Counted from the first letter of the stretch, positions 24,368 through 34,241 are shown. The stretch is DNA of 64,000 nt from an uncultured Clostridia bacterium (GCA_947627055.1 CANQUS010000007.1:1-64000); one strand, 5' to 3'. Notes: generated by a model not told the origin, from the letters alone. Program-made: numbers and translations.

Positions 24368-25696
24368 TTAAGAAGCATTATTCTTTTTTGTACGTTTTTT
24401 AGAGGACTTAGACTTTGTTTTCTTTGTATCATCAGGGAGCGCCTGAGGCTTTGCCTCATCGTGGACTATATCCGCAAGTGAACTGTCATCGACAGTCTCC
24501 TTGGTAATAGTTACCTTTGTTATTGTCGGGTCGGAGGGTATCTCATACATAAGCGGAGTAAGTATATCCTCCATTATTGAACGCAATCCGCGTGCACCCG
24601 TTTTTCTCTTTATAGCCTTTTCTGCAATAGCCGTAAGTGCGCCGTCATCAAAGTCGAGCTCAACACCGTCGAGAGCAAAAAGCTTTGAATACTGCTTGAT
24701 GATCGAGTCCTTCGGCTCACGCAAAATCTTAATAAGCGCTTCTTCGTCAAGACCATCAAGAGCAGTAAGAACAGGAAGTCTGCCGACAAGCTCGGGAATA
24801 AGCCCGAACTTCACAAGATCCTGTGGAATAACATCACTCATCCATTTTGTTCTGTCAAGTTCTTCCTTTGTCTTGACGTCAGCCATAAAGCCAAGACTTG
24901 TTGAATCAAGGCGCTTTTCAACAGTTTTTTCAAGTCCCTCGAATGCGCCGCCACATATAAAGAGAATATTCTTAGTGTTAATTTGTATAAATTCCTGTTG
25001 CGGGTGTTTTCTTCCTCCCTGTGGAGGAACGTTAGAAACAGTGCCCTCAAGTATTTTCAGCAAAGCCTGTTGAACACCCTCGCCGCTTACGTCACGGGTT
25101 ATAGAGGGGTTTTCAGATTTTCTTGATATTTTGTCGATCTCATCAACATAGATGATGCCGCATTCGGCGCGCTCAATGTCGTAATCGGCAGCCTGAATCA
25201 ATCTGAGCAATATATTTTCTACGTCCTCACCGACATAACCGGCCTCCGTGAGAGTTGTAGCATCGGCTATCGCAAACGGGACATCTAGAATCTTAGCAAG
25301 AGTTTGTGCAAGATATGTCTTACCAACACCTGAAGGACCAAGCATCAAAACATTACTCTTGTTTATAGTGACATCATCGTCGGTATCGTGCAGGTTTATT
25401 CTCTTGTAATGATTATAAACCGCGACCGAAAGGGCGATTTTTGCATTATCCTGTCCTATGACATATTCATCAAGCTTCTCTTTTATCTCCTGCGGCTTTA
25501 GCAGATTGAACGAGTTACCTGAAAAGAAATCCTCGTTTTCGTCATCCTCCTCCGCATGAAGGATCGACGAGCAAAGATCTACGCATTCATCGCAGATATA
25601 TGCCCCTCTGCCCTGTATCATTCGTCCGACAAGCTCCTGCGACTTACCGCAAAACGAGCAAACTACCGTTCTTGTATCATTGCTTTTTGTAGACAT
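24368..25696 (-). CDS. clpX: ATP-dependent Clp protease ATP-binding subunit ClpX
   Basis: ClpX is the hexameric AAA+ unfoldase that feeds tagged proteins into ClpP. It has the N-terminal zinc-binding domain CSFCGKSQ...CDECVDLC (residues 14-42), Walker [17 protein letters not shown] near 120, Walker [12 protein letters not shown] near 185, an RKH loop segment ([10 protein letters not shown]) and the pore-loop [24 protein letters not shown] gives the arginine sensor region. Length is 442 with a Lys-rich tail ([11 protein letters not shown]). The start ATG 25696 follows AAAGGAG, 12 nt after clpP. It is the third gene of tig-clpP-clpX. Confidence 0.97.
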   Translation of the reverse strand: MSTKSNDTRTVVCSFCGKSQELVGRMIQGRGAYICDECVDLCSSILHAEEDDENEDFFSGNSFNLLKPQEIKEKLDEYVIGQDNAKIALSVAVYNHYKRINLHDTDDDVTINKSNVLMLGPSGVGKTYLAQTLAKILDVPFAIADATTLTEAGYVGEDVENILLRLIQAADYDIERAECGIIYVDEIDKISRKSENPSITRDVSGEGVQQALLKILEGTVSNVPPQGGRKHPQQEFIQINTKNILFICGGAFEGLEKTVEKRLDSTSLGFMADVKTKEELDRTKWMSDVIPQDLVKFGLIPELVGRLPVLTALDGLDEEALIKILREPKDSIIKQYSKLFALDGVELDFDDGALTAIAEKAIKRKTGARGLRSIMEDILTPLMYEIPSDPTITKVTITKETVDDSSLADIVHDEAKPQALPDDTKKTKSKSSKKRTKKNNAS

Positions 25697-25708
25697 TCGT
25701 TAACTCCT

Positions 25709-26290
25709 TTATCTGTGGGAAATAACCTTATCTATCAAACCATACTTAAGAGCCTCTTCGGCTGTCATAAAGTTGTCTCTTTCGGTATCTCTGGCGATAA
25801 CATCATACGGTTGACCTGTATTTTCCGAAAGGATCGTGTTAAGCTTTTTCTTAGTTTGTATAATGTGGTCGGCGTGTATCATAATATCGGTCGCCTGCCC
25901 CTGTGCTCCGCCGCTGGGCTGATGAATCATAATATCACTGTTCGGCAGAGCAAGTCTTTTGCCCTTTGTACCTGCCGCAAGAAGGAATGCGCCCATGCTT
26001 GCAGCCATACCCATGCAAATCGTTGAAACGTCACACTTGATATAGTTCATCGTGTCATAAATCGCCATACCGTCCGTCACAGAACCTCCGGGGCTGTTGA
26101 TATAGAGGCAAATATCCTTAGAAGCGTCCTGTCCCTCAAGGAACAGAAGCTGTGCGACAATAAGACTAGCGGTGACATTATTTACTTCCTCAGTCAGCAT
26201 AACGATTCTATCGTTTAAAAGCCTGGAATAAATATCGTAGGAACGTTCTCCTCTGCTTGTCTGTTCAACAACATATGGTACCAATGCCAT
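25709..26290 (-). CDS. clpP: ATP-dependent Clp protease proteolytic subunit
   Basis: ClpP is the barrel-shaped serine peptidase that degrades substrates unfolded by ClpX or ClpC. The catalytic triad is visible: Ser in [11 protein letters not shown] (about residue 97), His in MIHQPSGG (about 122) and Asp in [11 protein letters not shown] (about 171). The N-terminus [24 protein letters not shown] is standard. At 193 residues it is typical. ATG 26290 follows AAGGAGG. It lies 78 nt after tig and 12 nt before clpX, suggesting one operon; no CtsR box was seen. Confidence 0.97.
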   Translation of the reverse strand: MALVPYVVEQTSRGERSYDIYSRLLNDRIVMLTEEVNNVTASLIVAQLLFLEGQDASKDICLYINSPGGSVTDGMAIYDTMNYIKCDVSTICMGMAASMGAFLLAAGTKGKRLALPNSDIMIHQPSGGAQGQATDIMIHADHIIQTKKKLNTILSENTGQPYDVIARDTERDNFMTAEEALKYGLIDKVISHR

Positions 26291-26368
26291 AAGTAATAAC
26301 CTCCTTAAGCTGCGATAAAAAAAGCATTGTCATTTAAGTACATAAATAATCAGTTAGCTAAAATTTTA

Positions 26369-27682
26369 TTACTCTGCGGAATCCGCACTGGACTCAGCAT
26401 CTTCAACCTCTACAGCGTTCTCGCGTACAAGCTCCATTGCCTTTTTAGATTTAAGGTCGTTAGCTATGTCCTCAGTTGAGAATGCGGACTTTACGCGGTC
26501 AACATCAACATTATATGCCTCGGCTACTCTCTTGTACTCTTCGTCGATCTCGTCATCGGTGACGGCGATATTTTCGATATCCGCAACAGCTTTAAGAGCA
26601 AGCCTTACCTTGACCTGAGATTCCGCTCTCTCTCTGTACTGCTCGCGCAGACCGTCCTCGTCTACTCCGACGTACTGCATATATGTATTGATGTCGAGTC
26701 CCTGAGCACGAAGATTCATCTCGAACTCGCCAATAAGGTTGTCGATCTGGTTTTCATACATGGCCTCGGGGATCTCTGCAACAAGAAGTCCCGCTAATTT
26801 CTCCGCAATCTGATTGTTTTTGCTGTTTTCAGCCTCCTCCTTGCGGGATTTCTCGAGCTTTTGTTTGATGTCGTTTCTGTAATCAGCAACATTATCAAAC
26901 TCGCTGACATCCTTAATAAACTCATCGTCAACCTCGGGCAACTCACGCTTTTTAATCTCATGAAGCTTAATTTTAAATTCTGTCTCCTTGCCCGCAAGCT
27001 CATCCGCCTGATAATCCTCAGGGAAAGTTACATTTATTGTGAACTCCTCATCAATATTATGACCGACTATCTGTTCCTCAAAGCCGGGAATAAACTGTCC
27101 GTTTCCAAGCGTAAGACTGTAGTTTTCAGCCTTGCCGCCATCGAATGCTTCGCCGTTGAGGAAGCCCTCAAAGTCAATAACGGCTATATCACCGTTTTCT
27201 GCCGCTCTGCCCTCTACGGGCACTAATCTGGAGTTTCTCTCCTGAACACGCTTGACATCGTTGTCGATATCATCCTCGGTAATTTCGAGAGACATCGGGA
27301 CATAGCCTATTCCCTTGTAATTGTCTATTGAAAGCTCAGGCTCGACAGTTACGACTGCTTTAAACACAAAGCCGTCCTTGCCTGCCTCAACAACATCAAG
27401 CTCAATTTTGTCCCTTACAAGTGTGAGTCCGGCCTCCTTAACGGCGTTCTCAAGAGCCTCGGGATAAAGCGCCTTCATGGCGTCCTCATAGAATACCTGT
27501 GAGCCGTACTCCTTTTCGATCAATGCTCTTGGCGCCTTGCCCTTTCTGAAGCCCGGGATATTGATTCTTTTAACCTCTTTTTTGTAAACCCTGTTGACTT
27601 CTTTTTCAAATGTTTCTCCGTCAACCTCAACAGTAATCTCATAACGGTTTGTTTCAACCTTGTTTGATGATTTTAATGACAT
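26369..27682 (-). CDS. tig: trigger factor
   Basis: Trigger factor is a ribosome-bound chaperone and prolyl isomerase that meets nascent chains at the exit tunnel. The ribosome-binding signature GFRKGKAPR is near residues 43-51 (the typical GFRxGKxP), the FKBP domain spans about 150-240 (NGDIAVIDFEGFLNGEAFDGG, FIPGFEEQIVGHN), and a helical C-terminal chaperone domain follows to residue 437 with an acidic tail (VEDAESSADSAE). The length is normal. It is first in tig-clpP-clpX, an order conserved in many bacteria. ATG 27682 follows CAGGAGGAATTTTA. Confidence 0.97.
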   Translation of the reverse strand: MSLKSSNKVETNRYEITVEVDGETFEKEVNRVYKKEVKRINIPGFRKGKAPRALIEKEYGSQVFYEDAMKALYPEALENAVKEAGLTLVRDKIELDVVEAGKDGFVFKAVVTVEPELSIDNYKGIGYVPMSLEITEDDIDNDVKRVQERNSRLVPVEGRAAENGDIAVIDFEGFLNGEAFDGGKAENYSLTLGNGQFIPGFEEQIVGHNIDEEFTINVTFPEDYQADELAGKETEFKIKLHEIKKRELPEVDDEFIKDVSEFDNVADYRNDIKQKLEKSRKEEAENSKNNQIAEKLAGLLVAEIPEAMYENQIDNLIGEFEMNLRAQGLDINTYMQYVGVDEDGLREQYRERAESQVKVRLALKAVADIENIAVTDDEIDEEYKRVAEAYNVDVDRVKSAFSTEDIANDLKSKKAMELVRENAVEVEDAESSADSAE

Positions 27683-27718
27683 TTAAAATTCCTCCTGAAA
27701 AGCTGCAAAATATACTAT

Positions 27719-27727
27719 ATTATACCA
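27719..27727 (-). promoter_or_regulatory. extended -10 promoter of tig-clpP-clpX
   Basis: Minus strand TGG-TATAAT (TGnTATAAT) 37 nt before the tig ATG. No good -35 hexamer lies at 16-18 nt, as is common for extended -10 promoters. Confidence 0.6.
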
Positions 27728-27814
27728 CAGGTTTTTAAACAATTCCATACTTTTTTAAAATTTATTTACATTCGGCGTCTTTTGATACACGAAACAGGGG
27801 TATACTTATTAACA

Positions 27815-28501
27815 TTATAATACAGATACTGGTTTAAATTTAAGAAAATCGCTCGAAATAAGCTTAAATTCTATTCCATATTTCTTGCCCTCAAACGCAT
27901 GCTTAGCCCCGTCGCCGTGTATATGACCGTAATAGCAGCGCTTTACACCGCTTTTTATCAGTGCGTCAAGGATCTCCCCGCACTCGGCATTCCCGTAAAT
28001 AGGCGGATAGTGCAGAAATAAAATAGGTTCCAGATCTAAAGCCTTCCCCGCATTGATAGACGCGTTTATTCTCCCGACCTCTCTCATAAGGATTTTTTTG
28101 TCCTCATCGCTCTCCGCATCATAGAACCAGCCGCGTGAGCCGCAGATCGCAACGCCGTCCGCTTCAAAAGCGTTATTGTACAAAACAGAAATCGTATTAA
28201 ACCCCTTTTGTACAAGAAAGGTGTTTATTTTGTTTTTTGTGGACCACCAAAAATCGTGGTTACCCTTGACAAATATCTTTCTGCCGGGTAGATTGTTTAT
28301 AAATGTAAAATCCGCTTCAGTATCATCAAGCCTCATTGCCCATGAAATATCGCCTGAAATAACGACCGTGTCATTTTCTCCGACGGAGCTTACCCAATTT
28401 TCACGGAGTCTCTCCGTATAATTGCTCCAACCCTTAAAAACATCCATCGGCTTATTTGTTCCAAAGGACAAGTGCAGGTCTGCTATTGCGAAAATCGACA
28501 C
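27815..28501 (-). CDS. calcineurin-like metallophosphoesterase
   Basis: The 228-residue cytoplasmic protein has the dimetal phosphoesterase motifs in order: ADLHLS (residues 7-12, DxH), GDISWAM (GD), GNHDFWW (GNHD), LHYPP and GHIHGDG (GHxH). This group of YkuE/YpcE-like Clostridia proteins acts on unknown phosphoesters. It is the last gene of the long minus-strand run from lepB, 42 nt after thrC, and may be only opportunistically linked. Nothing in the sequence shows its substrate. The start MSIFAIADLHLSFG is the usual N-terminus of the family. Confidence 0.88.
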   Translation of the reverse strand: MSIFAIADLHLSFGTNKPMDVFKGWSNYTERLRENWVSSVGENDTVVISGDISWAMRLDDTEADFTFINNLPGRKIFVKGNHDFWWSTKNKINTFLVQKGFNTISVLYNNAFEADGVAICGSRGWFYDAESDEDKKILMREVGRINASINAGKALDLEPILFLHYPPIYGNAECGEILDALIKSGVKRCYYGHIHGDGAKHAFEGKKYGIEFKLISSDFLKFKPVSVL

Positions 28502-28543
28502 GGGTCGTCACCTCTTTTAAAATCAATATTAAATGCTGAAATG

Positions 28544-30052
28544 TTATCGTATGTTCAAAGCTACAAGCACAACGTCCTTCATTTCATCCGCGGCACAGGT
28601 CGTCGAGAACCTTACCTCCGCATCCTTGAGCTCAGCAAGCGGCTTTGGAACATCGGTGCCGCTTATCTCCGACAGCTTCATGACTGTCGCGAACTCATCT
28701 TCGGTGACAGCCTCTGGAGTTATAGCGCCAAGAACATTTTTAGCAAACTTATACGGACTTGCCGTCGAGGCTATGATCGTCGGCGTGTCCCTGTCCCCTG
28801 TCTTTTCGACATACTGATCATATACATTGACCGCTACAGCTGTATGTGTATCGCAGAGATAATGTTCTCTGTCATATACCATTTTAATTGTTTCCTGCGT
28901 CCCCTTGTCGTCACAGTATCCTCCGTAGAACAGTTCGCCGAGCTTTTCCTTGACACTGTCGTCTACGGTATAGATGCCTGTCTCGGACAGTGATTTCATC
29001 CATGATGAGATCGTCGCATCATCTCCTCCCGTAAGGTGATAGAGAAGCCTTTCGAGATTGCTCGAAATAAGAATATCCATCGACGGCGACATAGTAGTGT
29101 AGAACTCCCTGTTTCTGTTGTATGTGCCGGTCGCGAGAAAATCTGTAAGGACATTATTGGCATTAGACGCACAGATAAACCTTTTAACCGGCAATCCCAT
29201 ATTCATAGCATAGAATGCTGCCAATATATTGCCGAAGTTGCCTGTCGGGACGGTTATATTAACCTTATCACCAGCGGAAATCTTCCCCGCATTGAGCAGC
29301 TCGCAGTATGCTGAGAAATAGTAAACGATTTGCGGGAGGAGTCTGCCCCAGTTGATTGAATTTGCGCTTGAAAAAAGCATATTGTTATCGGCAAGCTTTG
29401 CCTTTATTTCATCATTTGTAAAAATCCACTTAACACCTGTCTGCGCGTCATCGAAATTACCCTCGATAGCAAATACGTTGACATTTTCTCCTTTTTGTGT
29501 TGTCATCTGACGCTTCTGCATCGGACTGACGCCGTTTACAGGGTAGAAAACCATGATCCTTGTTCCATCAACATCCTTAAATCCCTCAAGAGCAGCCTTA
29601 CCCGTATCGCCAGAGGTCGCAACGAGGATAACAGCCTCCTTGCCGTCATGAACCTTGTGCATCGACTTTGTCAGAAGATGTGGTAGGATCTGCAGAGCCA
29701 TATCCTTAAAGGCCGACGTTGGACCATGCCAAAGCTCAAGAATATATGCGTTATTTCTATCGTTTTTCAGACAGGTGATGGGGGCAGGGTTGCTGCCGCC
29801 GAATTTTTCATCGGCATATGCCGCGTCAACGCTTTCGCTTATTTCCGATTCAGTAAAATCGGACAGGAAATCAGCGAGAATTTTCTTCGCTCTGCCCTTG
29901 TAGTCAAGCTTAGCAAGATTTTGAATCTCATTCAGGGAATATTTTGGCAGCTCTTGCGGTACAAAAAGACCGCCCTCAGCCGAAATACCCTGAGAAATTG
30001 CCTGTGACGCCGAAACAACCGTTGAATTGCTTCTTGTACTGTTATACTTCAT
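28544..30052 (-). CDS. thrC: threonine synthase
   Basis: ThrC converts O-phosphohomoserine to threonine with pyridoxal phosphate. The PLP Lys is in GPTSAFKDMALQ near residue 110; TSGDTGKAAL and NVFAIEGNFDDAQTGVK follow, and SANSINWGRLLPQIVYYF is a hallmark of the long (type 1) threonine synthases. ATG 30052 has GAGGG at an 8-nt spacing, better than the track start 30067, giving 502 residues, typical for this type. No thrA or thrB is nearby; the neighbours are a dipeptidase upstream (60 nt) and a metallophosphoesterase downstream. No T-box leader was seen. Confidence 0.95.
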   Translation of the reverse strand: MKYNSTRSNSTVVSASQAISQGISAEGGLFVPQELPKYSLNEIQNLAKLDYKGRAKKILADFLSDFTESEISESVDAAYADEKFGGSNPAPITCLKNDRNNAYILELWHGPTSAFKDMALQILPHLLTKSMHKVHDGKEAVILVATSGDTGKAALEGFKDVDGTRIMVFYPVNGVSPMQKRQMTTQKGENVNVFAIEGNFDDAQTGVKWIFTNDEIKAKLADNNMLFSSANSINWGRLLPQIVYYFSAYCELLNAGKISAGDKVNITVPTGNFGNILAAFYAMNMGLPVKRFICASNANNVLTDFLATGTYNRNREFYTTMSPSMDILISSNLERLLYHLTGGDDATISSWMKSLSETGIYTVDDSVKEKLGELFYGGYCDDKGTQETIKMVYDREHYLCDTHTAVAVNVYDQYVEKTGDRDTPTIIASTASPYKFAKNVLGAITPEAVTEDEFATVMKLSEISGTDVPKPLAELKDAEVRFSTTCAADEMKDVVLVALNIR

Positions 30053-30111
30053 AGTTTTGTCCCTCATTTAAAATAGTTTATTATCAATCAAAGGGGCGTG
30101 CTGTATTTACG

Positions 30112-31032
30112 TCAGTACGACCCGATAAAACGCATTGCGTTGTTAAAAAATATATCCTTAACAAGCTCTTCACTGTAATGCTTGAGAAAAAGGTCAAACA
30201 TATCATTCATTGACTCGATACCAGTCATATCCGTCGGAATGTCAGTGCCGTCAAAATCCGTGCCTATCGCAAGTGTTTTTTCTCCGCCAAGTGACAGGAA
30301 ATGCTCCGAGTGCTTCAATACATCGGACATTTTTGCGTTGTCCCCGTCCTCACGCAGAAAGTCTCTGCTCAGATTCAGCCCGACAATACCTCCCATACCC
30401 GCGATGATAGAGAACTGCTCATCGGTGAGGTTTCTCCTGTGCGGGCAAATTGCCTTTGAATTGGAATGTGAAGCGGCAAACGGCTTTGCGGCATTTTCGG
30501 CAACATCATAAAAAAGTGCCTCGCTCGCGTGGGAAACATCGACTATAACTCCGTGCCGCTCCATTTCTGCAACGACGCTTTTGCCAAAGCTCGTTAGTCC
30601 TCTCGCGTTTTGAACACCTACTCCGTCGCCAACCTCGCAAGCGCCGTTCCATGTGAGCGTCATCATCTTGACGCCGCGATTCGCAAGATAATCGACATTT
30701 TCAAGCCTGCCGCCGAGGACACCTCCTCCCTCAACAGTCAGAAGAACTCCCCTGCCTCCCGACTTAGAAACAAAGTCAACATCCTGTGCAGAGCGAATCA
30801 TCCTGATATCCGTACCGTCAAGTTCCTCTTCAAGCCTTTTACAGCATTTTTTGAAGAGTGCCATGGCTTTTTCATTTCTGTATTCGTCTGGTATCCATAC
30901 AGCCATACATTGTATGTAGGGTGATATTGCGCCCGTTTTATTAAACGAAATGTGGAAGCAGTCGTTAAACAGTCCGCTGTTCTCATTACAAGCACGGTAT
31001 AGGGTGTCACAGTGCAGGTCAAAAAGTTCCAT
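30112..31032 (-). CDS. membrane dipeptidase family (peptidase M19)
   Basis: The protein is a zinc dipeptidase of the renal dipeptidase family. Metal ligands are seen in FDLHCDTLY (residues 3-11), LLTVEGGG (Glu), DVSHAS (His) and FAASHSNSKAICPHRRNLTD, and the C-terminus has AIGTDFDGTDIP. Members cleave dipeptides including those with D-residues. ATG 31032 follows GGAGGG and is preferred over track start 31056; this gives 306 residues and a 14-nt overlap with yraN. No signal peptide is present, so it is probably cytoplasmic. Confidence 0.9.
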   Translation of the reverse strand: MELFDLHCDTLYRACNENSGLFNDCFHISFNKTGAISPYIQCMAVWIPDEYRNEKAMALFKKCCKRLEEELDGTDIRMIRSAQDVDFVSKSGGRGVLLTVEGGGVLGGRLENVDYLANRGVKMMTLTWNGACEVGDGVGVQNARGLTSFGKSVVAEMERHGVIVDVSHASEALFYDVAENAAKPFAASHSNSKAICPHRRNLTDEQFSIIAGMGGIVGLNLSRDFLREDGDNAKMSDVLKHSEHFLSLGGEKTLAIGTDFDGTDIPTDMTGIESMNDMFDLFLKHYSEELVKDIFFNNAMRFIGSY

Positions 31033-31417
31033 AATAGCCCTCCGCATCAAAAGCATTTTTGATATAATTTAAGTCTATCAGCGCGTTTGTCCGTCCATCG
31101 AGAGTAACCTCGGAAACATCAAAGCGTGGTTGTAAATCATATTCATGCTCCGCAAGAAATATTAGCGCTGTCTTTATTATCTTTCTCTGTTTGGCAAGTG
31201 TGACAGCCACAGCAGGGCGCTCGAGCGAATGCTCGTTTCTCGTTTTAACCTCGGCAAAGATAATAAATTCACTATTGACGGCGATAATATCAATCTCGCC
31301 GTATCGGCTGTGATAGTTTCTTGCGGCGATGCTGAAACCGCTTCTCTCGATATATAAAGCGGTTATATCCTCACCCAAAGTCCCTCGAAGTGATTTTTCG
31401 TTGTTATCCATTTTCAT
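31019..31417 (-). CDS. yraN: YraN family (UPF0102) nuclease-fold protein
   Basis: YraN-type proteins have a small restriction-endonuclease-like fold and usually follow rnhB, as here. The 132-residue sequence has GEDITALYIERSGFSIAARNYHSRYGEIDIIAVNSEFIIFAEVKTRN, which holds the (G)EID...EVK nuclease motif with Glu, Asp and Lys. Function is not firmly known in bacteria. Its start overlaps the rnhB end by 14 nt and its end overlaps the M19 gene, so the three are translationally packed. Confidence 0.93.
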   Translation of the reverse strand: MKMDNNEKSLRGTLGEDITALYIERSGFSIAARNYHSRYGEIDIIAVNSEFIIFAEVKTRNEHSLERPAVAVTLAKQRKIIKTALIFLAEHEYDLQPRFDVSEVTLDGRTNALIDLNYIKNAFDAEGYYGTF

Positions 31418-32018
31418 TTGCCTTTAAAATCTTTTTAAGAAACGACGGACGGTGAACTTCACATGGTCCGTATTTTAAAAGCATTTCACGGTGGAGCTTT
31501 GTCCCGTAGCCCTTATGCTTTTCAAATTGATATTCGGGGTACTTTTCGGCAAGCTCTATCATAAGCCTGTCCCTGCTGACCTTGGCAAGTATGGACGCCG
31601 CCGCTATTGACTCGGAACGCGAATCTCCCTTTACTACCGCAAGAGACGGAATATTGAGAATGGGTGTTTTATTGCCGTCGATAAGGGCAAAATCAGGCTT
31701 GATGGAAAGAGCCTCTACCGCGCGCTTCATAGCGAGCATGGCGGCATTCAGGATATTTATCTCCTCGATTTCCTCAACGTCTGCCCAACCTATTCCGTAT
31801 GCAAGCGCCTCTGACTTTATAATATCAAAAAGCACATCGCGTTTCTTTTCACTGAGCTTTTTAGAATCGTTCACACCCTCTATTATTTGACCCTTTTTCA
31901 GTATGACTGCTCCCGCGCACACAGGCCCCGCAAGAGGTCCTCTGCCAGCCTCGTCTACTCCGCAGACCGCAGAAAAGCCCTGTGCATAAATAGAATTTTC
32001 AAACTCTAAAAGTTCCAT
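31404..32018 (-). CDS. rnhB: ribonuclease HII
   Basis: RNase HII removes ribonucleotides embedded in DNA and cuts RNA-DNA hybrids. The sequence shows the RNase HII signature GVDEAGRGPLAGPVCAGAVIL (about residues 20-40) with Asp and Glu, FALIDGNKTP with Asp, and SIAAASILAKVSRDRLM with the last catalytic region. Length is 204 residues, normal. It overlaps rbgA by 20 nt and yraN by 14 nt. The rbgA-rnhB-yraN order is widespread in Firmicutes. Confidence 0.96.
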   Translation of the reverse strand: MELLEFENSIYAQGFSAVCGVDEAGRGPLAGPVCAGAVILKKGQIIEGVNDSKKLSEKKRDVLFDIIKSEALAYGIGWADVEEIEEINILNAAMLAMKRAVEALSIKPDFALIDGNKTPILNIPSLAVVKGDSRSESIAAASILAKVSRDRLMIELAEKYPEYQFEKHKGYGTKLHREMLLKYGPCEVHRPSFLKKILKANENG

Positions 32019-32883
32019 AATCCTCAGTCCTGTCTAGCGTGATTTTCCCGAGTACGCCTCCTCGAAACTCATCAAGGACGGTCTCTGAGGCTCTCAACGT
32101 GTCGATTTCTCCGCCTGATATAAGCATACCTCGTTTTCTGCCGATAATCTCAAGGATCTCATGGCCTTGAAGCTGTGAAATATCCGCATCAAGCTTATAG
32201 CGCGTCTTTACCGCGTCGGGATAGCTGTCACGCAAAAGCAGAAGCAATCTCGCGGCAAGCCCCTCAGTATCGATCACCTGATCTCTAACAGCGCCTGTAA
32301 ACGCAAGCTTTTCGCCGACGATTTTATCCTCAAACTTAGGCCACAAAACACCCGGTGTGTCGAGAAGTTCAAAGCCCTTTCCGATCGAAAACCACTGATT
32401 GCCGCGTGTGACACCCGGTCTGTCCTCAACCTTTGCCTTACTCTGCCTTACCATTCTATTGATAAAGCTTGACTTTCCTACATTAGGGATACCGACCACC
32501 ATTACCTTTACCGTTTTGCCCTTCATACCTTTTGCTTCCCAAGACTTTATCTTGTCGGCAAGCACCTCTCTGACGGCGGGCATGAACGAGTTAAGCCCCT
32601 TTCCCGTTTTGCAGTCAACAGGCAGGGCTGTTATCCCCGCTTTCCTATAAACGGCTATCCACCTTTTGTTTTCTGCAGCGTCGGCAATGTCGCATTTATT
32701 CATCAGGACTATTCTCGGCTTATTGTTAATAAGCTTTCTCAGATCAGGATTCCTGCTGCTGTATGGAACTCGAGCGTCGATGATCTCAGCAACGCAGTCA
32801 ACCAATTTAAGGCTTGCAGCCAGCTGCCGCTTCGTTTTTGTCATATGCCCGGGAAACCACTGTATAGAAATTACATCTTCCAT
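31999..32883 (-). CDS. rbgA: ribosome biogenesis GTPase A
   Basis: RbgA (YlqF) is a circularly permuted GTPase for late 50S subunit assembly. The permuted order is visible: IVLMNKCDIAD (G4) comes before GIPNVGKSSFINRM (G1) and LLDTPGVLWP (G3). The N-terminal SIQWFPGHMTKTKRQL is a family signature. The track start 32952 lies inside lepB; ATG 32883, just after GGTGAAGGA and 10 nt from the lepB stop, gives 294 residues, similar to Bacillus RbgA (282). It is part of the lepB-rbgA-rnhB-yraN run; rplS lies upstream as in Bacillus. Confidence 0.95.
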   Translation of the reverse strand: MEDVISIQWFPGHMTKTKRQLAASLKLVDCVAEIIDARVPYSSRNPDLRKLINNKPRIVLMNKCDIADAAENKRWIAVYRKAGITALPVDCKTGKGLNSFMPAVREVLADKIKSWEAKGMKGKTVKVMVVGIPNVGKSSFINRMVRQSKAKVEDRPGVTRGNQWFSIGKGFELLDTPGVLWPKFEDKIVGEKLAFTGAVRDQVIDTEGLAARLLLLLRDSYPDAVKTRYKLDADISQLQGHEILEIIGRKRGMLISGGEIDTLRASETVLDEFRGGVLGKITLDRTEDYGTFRV

Positions 32884-32893
32884 TCCTTCACCA

Positions 32894-33613
32894 TCAATAG
32901 ATCGAGCCGAAGCTGCTGAACGGAAATATCCTAAATTCAGCCTTACCGACAATATCCTTTTTGTTGATCAGACCAATGATCTCGCTGCGGCTGTCAAGCG
33001 ACGCATTTCTGTGGTCGCCCATTACATAAACGTAGCCTTCAGGAATAACAGCGGGAACCTCCATAGGACTCTGCGTTAAGCGTTTGGTTTCACCAAATGT
33101 ATACGGCTCGTCAAGGAGTACGCCGTCAACGACAACATCACCCGTGTCAAAGTCAATAGACAGCGTCTGACCCTCAGTTGCTATGACACGCTTGATCAGC
33201 GGCGAGGAATACTTCTGTCCATGACTGATAACGACAATATCACCTACCTGCGGTTCATAGAATAATCCGCTTATTATAAGCCTGTCATTATTTTGAAGGG
33301 TATTTTGCATTGATTCGCCGGAAACTGTGACCTGTCTGAAAACAAAAGTGAGAAGCATCGTTACACATACAAGCGCGACAAGCAGCGGCTGAATCCACTC
33401 GAAGATCGAGTTTACCATGCCGTATAAAGAAACAGCCGATTCATCATCATCAGGTTCTTGATTTTTATCGTCGTTTTTTTCTTTCTCTCTTATTGTTTCA
33501 GCTTTGGTTTCAGGTACTGTAACAGTTTCGTTTTCCTTTTTTACTTCCTCCGTATCAGAGGCTTTCTCATTTTCGGGAGCAACGCTCTCCGTTTTTTCTT
33601 TTTGCTCCGACAA
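32894..33613 (-). CDS. lepB: signal peptidase I
   Basis: LepB cleaves signal peptides at the outer face of the membrane. The protein starts with a charged, Glu/Lys-rich cytoplasmic stretch (about residues 1-60), has one membrane helix (PLLVALVCVTMLLTFVF, about 78-94) and then the catalytic domain with Ser in VSGESMQNTL (about 101), Lys in PLIKRVIATEGQ (about 145) and the box GDHRNASLDSR. Length is 239. The long acidic N-terminus is unusual compared with Bacillus SipS (184). TTG 33613 follows GGGAGG; a small hairpin GCCGC-TTTT-GCGGC sits right upstream of the ribosome site and might tune translation. Confidence 0.94.
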   Translation of the reverse strand: MSEQKEKTESVAPENEKASDTEEVKKENETVTVPETKAETIREKEKNDDKNQEPDDDESAVSLYGMVNSIFEWIQPLLVALVCVTMLLTFVFRQVTVSGESMQNTLQNNDRLIISGLFYEPQVGDIVVISHGQKYSSPLIKRVIATEGQTLSIDFDTGDVVVDGVLLDEPYTFGETKRLTQSPMEVPAVIPEGYVYVMGDHRNASLDSRSEIIGLINKKDIVGKAEFRIFPFSSFGSIY

Positions 33614-33732
33614 AAAAAGACCTCCCTTCGCCGCAAAAGCGGCATACCATAGTAATAATTAAAATTTTAATTCGGCTCTAGTGCAGTCCGGGCAGGTTTG
33701 CACATAATATCGCTCCGAAATTATAAAAATAG

Positions 33733-33757
33733 CAAAAAAGGGAACATATAGTCCCCC
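33733..33757 (-). terminator. terminator of rplS
   Basis: On the minus strand GGGGAC-TATAT-GTTCCC is followed by TTTTTT, about 10 nt past the rplS stop. The stem has one G-U pair. It separates rplS from lepB. Confidence 0.75.
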
Positions 33758-33766
33758 GCACTTGCT

Positions 33767-34111
33767 TTATCTGATTTGTTCCTTGACCTTAGAAGCCTTA
33801 CCGACTCGGTCTCTAAGGTAGTAGAGCTTACTTCTGCGTACACGACCGCGTCTGATGATCTCTACGCTTGCAACATTGGGTGAGTGGATCGGAAATACTC
33901 TTTCAACGCCGACACCGTAGGAAACGCGTCTAACAGTAAATGTCTCTGCTATACCGCTGCCCTTTTTGGCAATAACTGTTCCCTCGAACATCTGGACTCT
34001 TTCCTTTTCACCCTCACGAATATTAACGCCGACTTTTATCGTATCGCCAATATTAAACTCGGGTTTCTCCGCCTTTAGCGAAGAAGCTGCGATTGTCTTA
34101 AGTGCATCCAT
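33767..34111 (-). CDS. rplS: 50S ribosomal protein L19
   Basis: L19 lies at the 30S-50S interface. The 114-residue protein has the family core [35 protein letters not shown] and the signature [37 protein letters not shown] 34111 follows AGGAGGATAACAAA. It is transcribed alone from a strong promoter through a structured leader and ends at its own terminator. The gene order rplS-lepB-rbgA-rnhB matches Bacillus. Confidence 0.97.
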   Translation of the reverse strand: MDALKTIAASSLKAEKPEFNIGDTIKVGVNIREGEKERVQMFEGTVIAKKGSGIAETFTVRRVSYGVGVERVFPIHSPNVASVEIIRRGRVRRSKLYYLRDRVGKASKVKEQIR

Positions 34112-34241
34112 TTTGTTATCCTCCTGTAATTAAAGACATTCTTGCATTATTTATGAATGCAGAGGACTGTCCGTTTCATAGTTCGCCGCATAGAGCGAGC
34201 TTTAAAACCTGTCGCAGGGCGACAGCTTCAAATGCTTTAGT
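34112..34241 (-). promoter_or_regulatory. structured 5' leader of rplS (candidate L19 leader)
   Basis: Between the promoter and the ATG the minus-strand leader holds a hairpin CTGTCGC-CCT-GCGACAG and a second one TGCATT/AATGCA near the ribosome site. Firmicute rplS genes are known to have an L19-binding autoregulatory leader in this place. I could not check the consensus in detail, so the L19 role is inference. Confidence 0.5.

Noticed and set aside
24005-24459. Two minus-strand ORFs downstream of and overlapping clpX
   Set aside because: They cross strong hairpins and a terminator, lack ribosome sites and show no family similarity.
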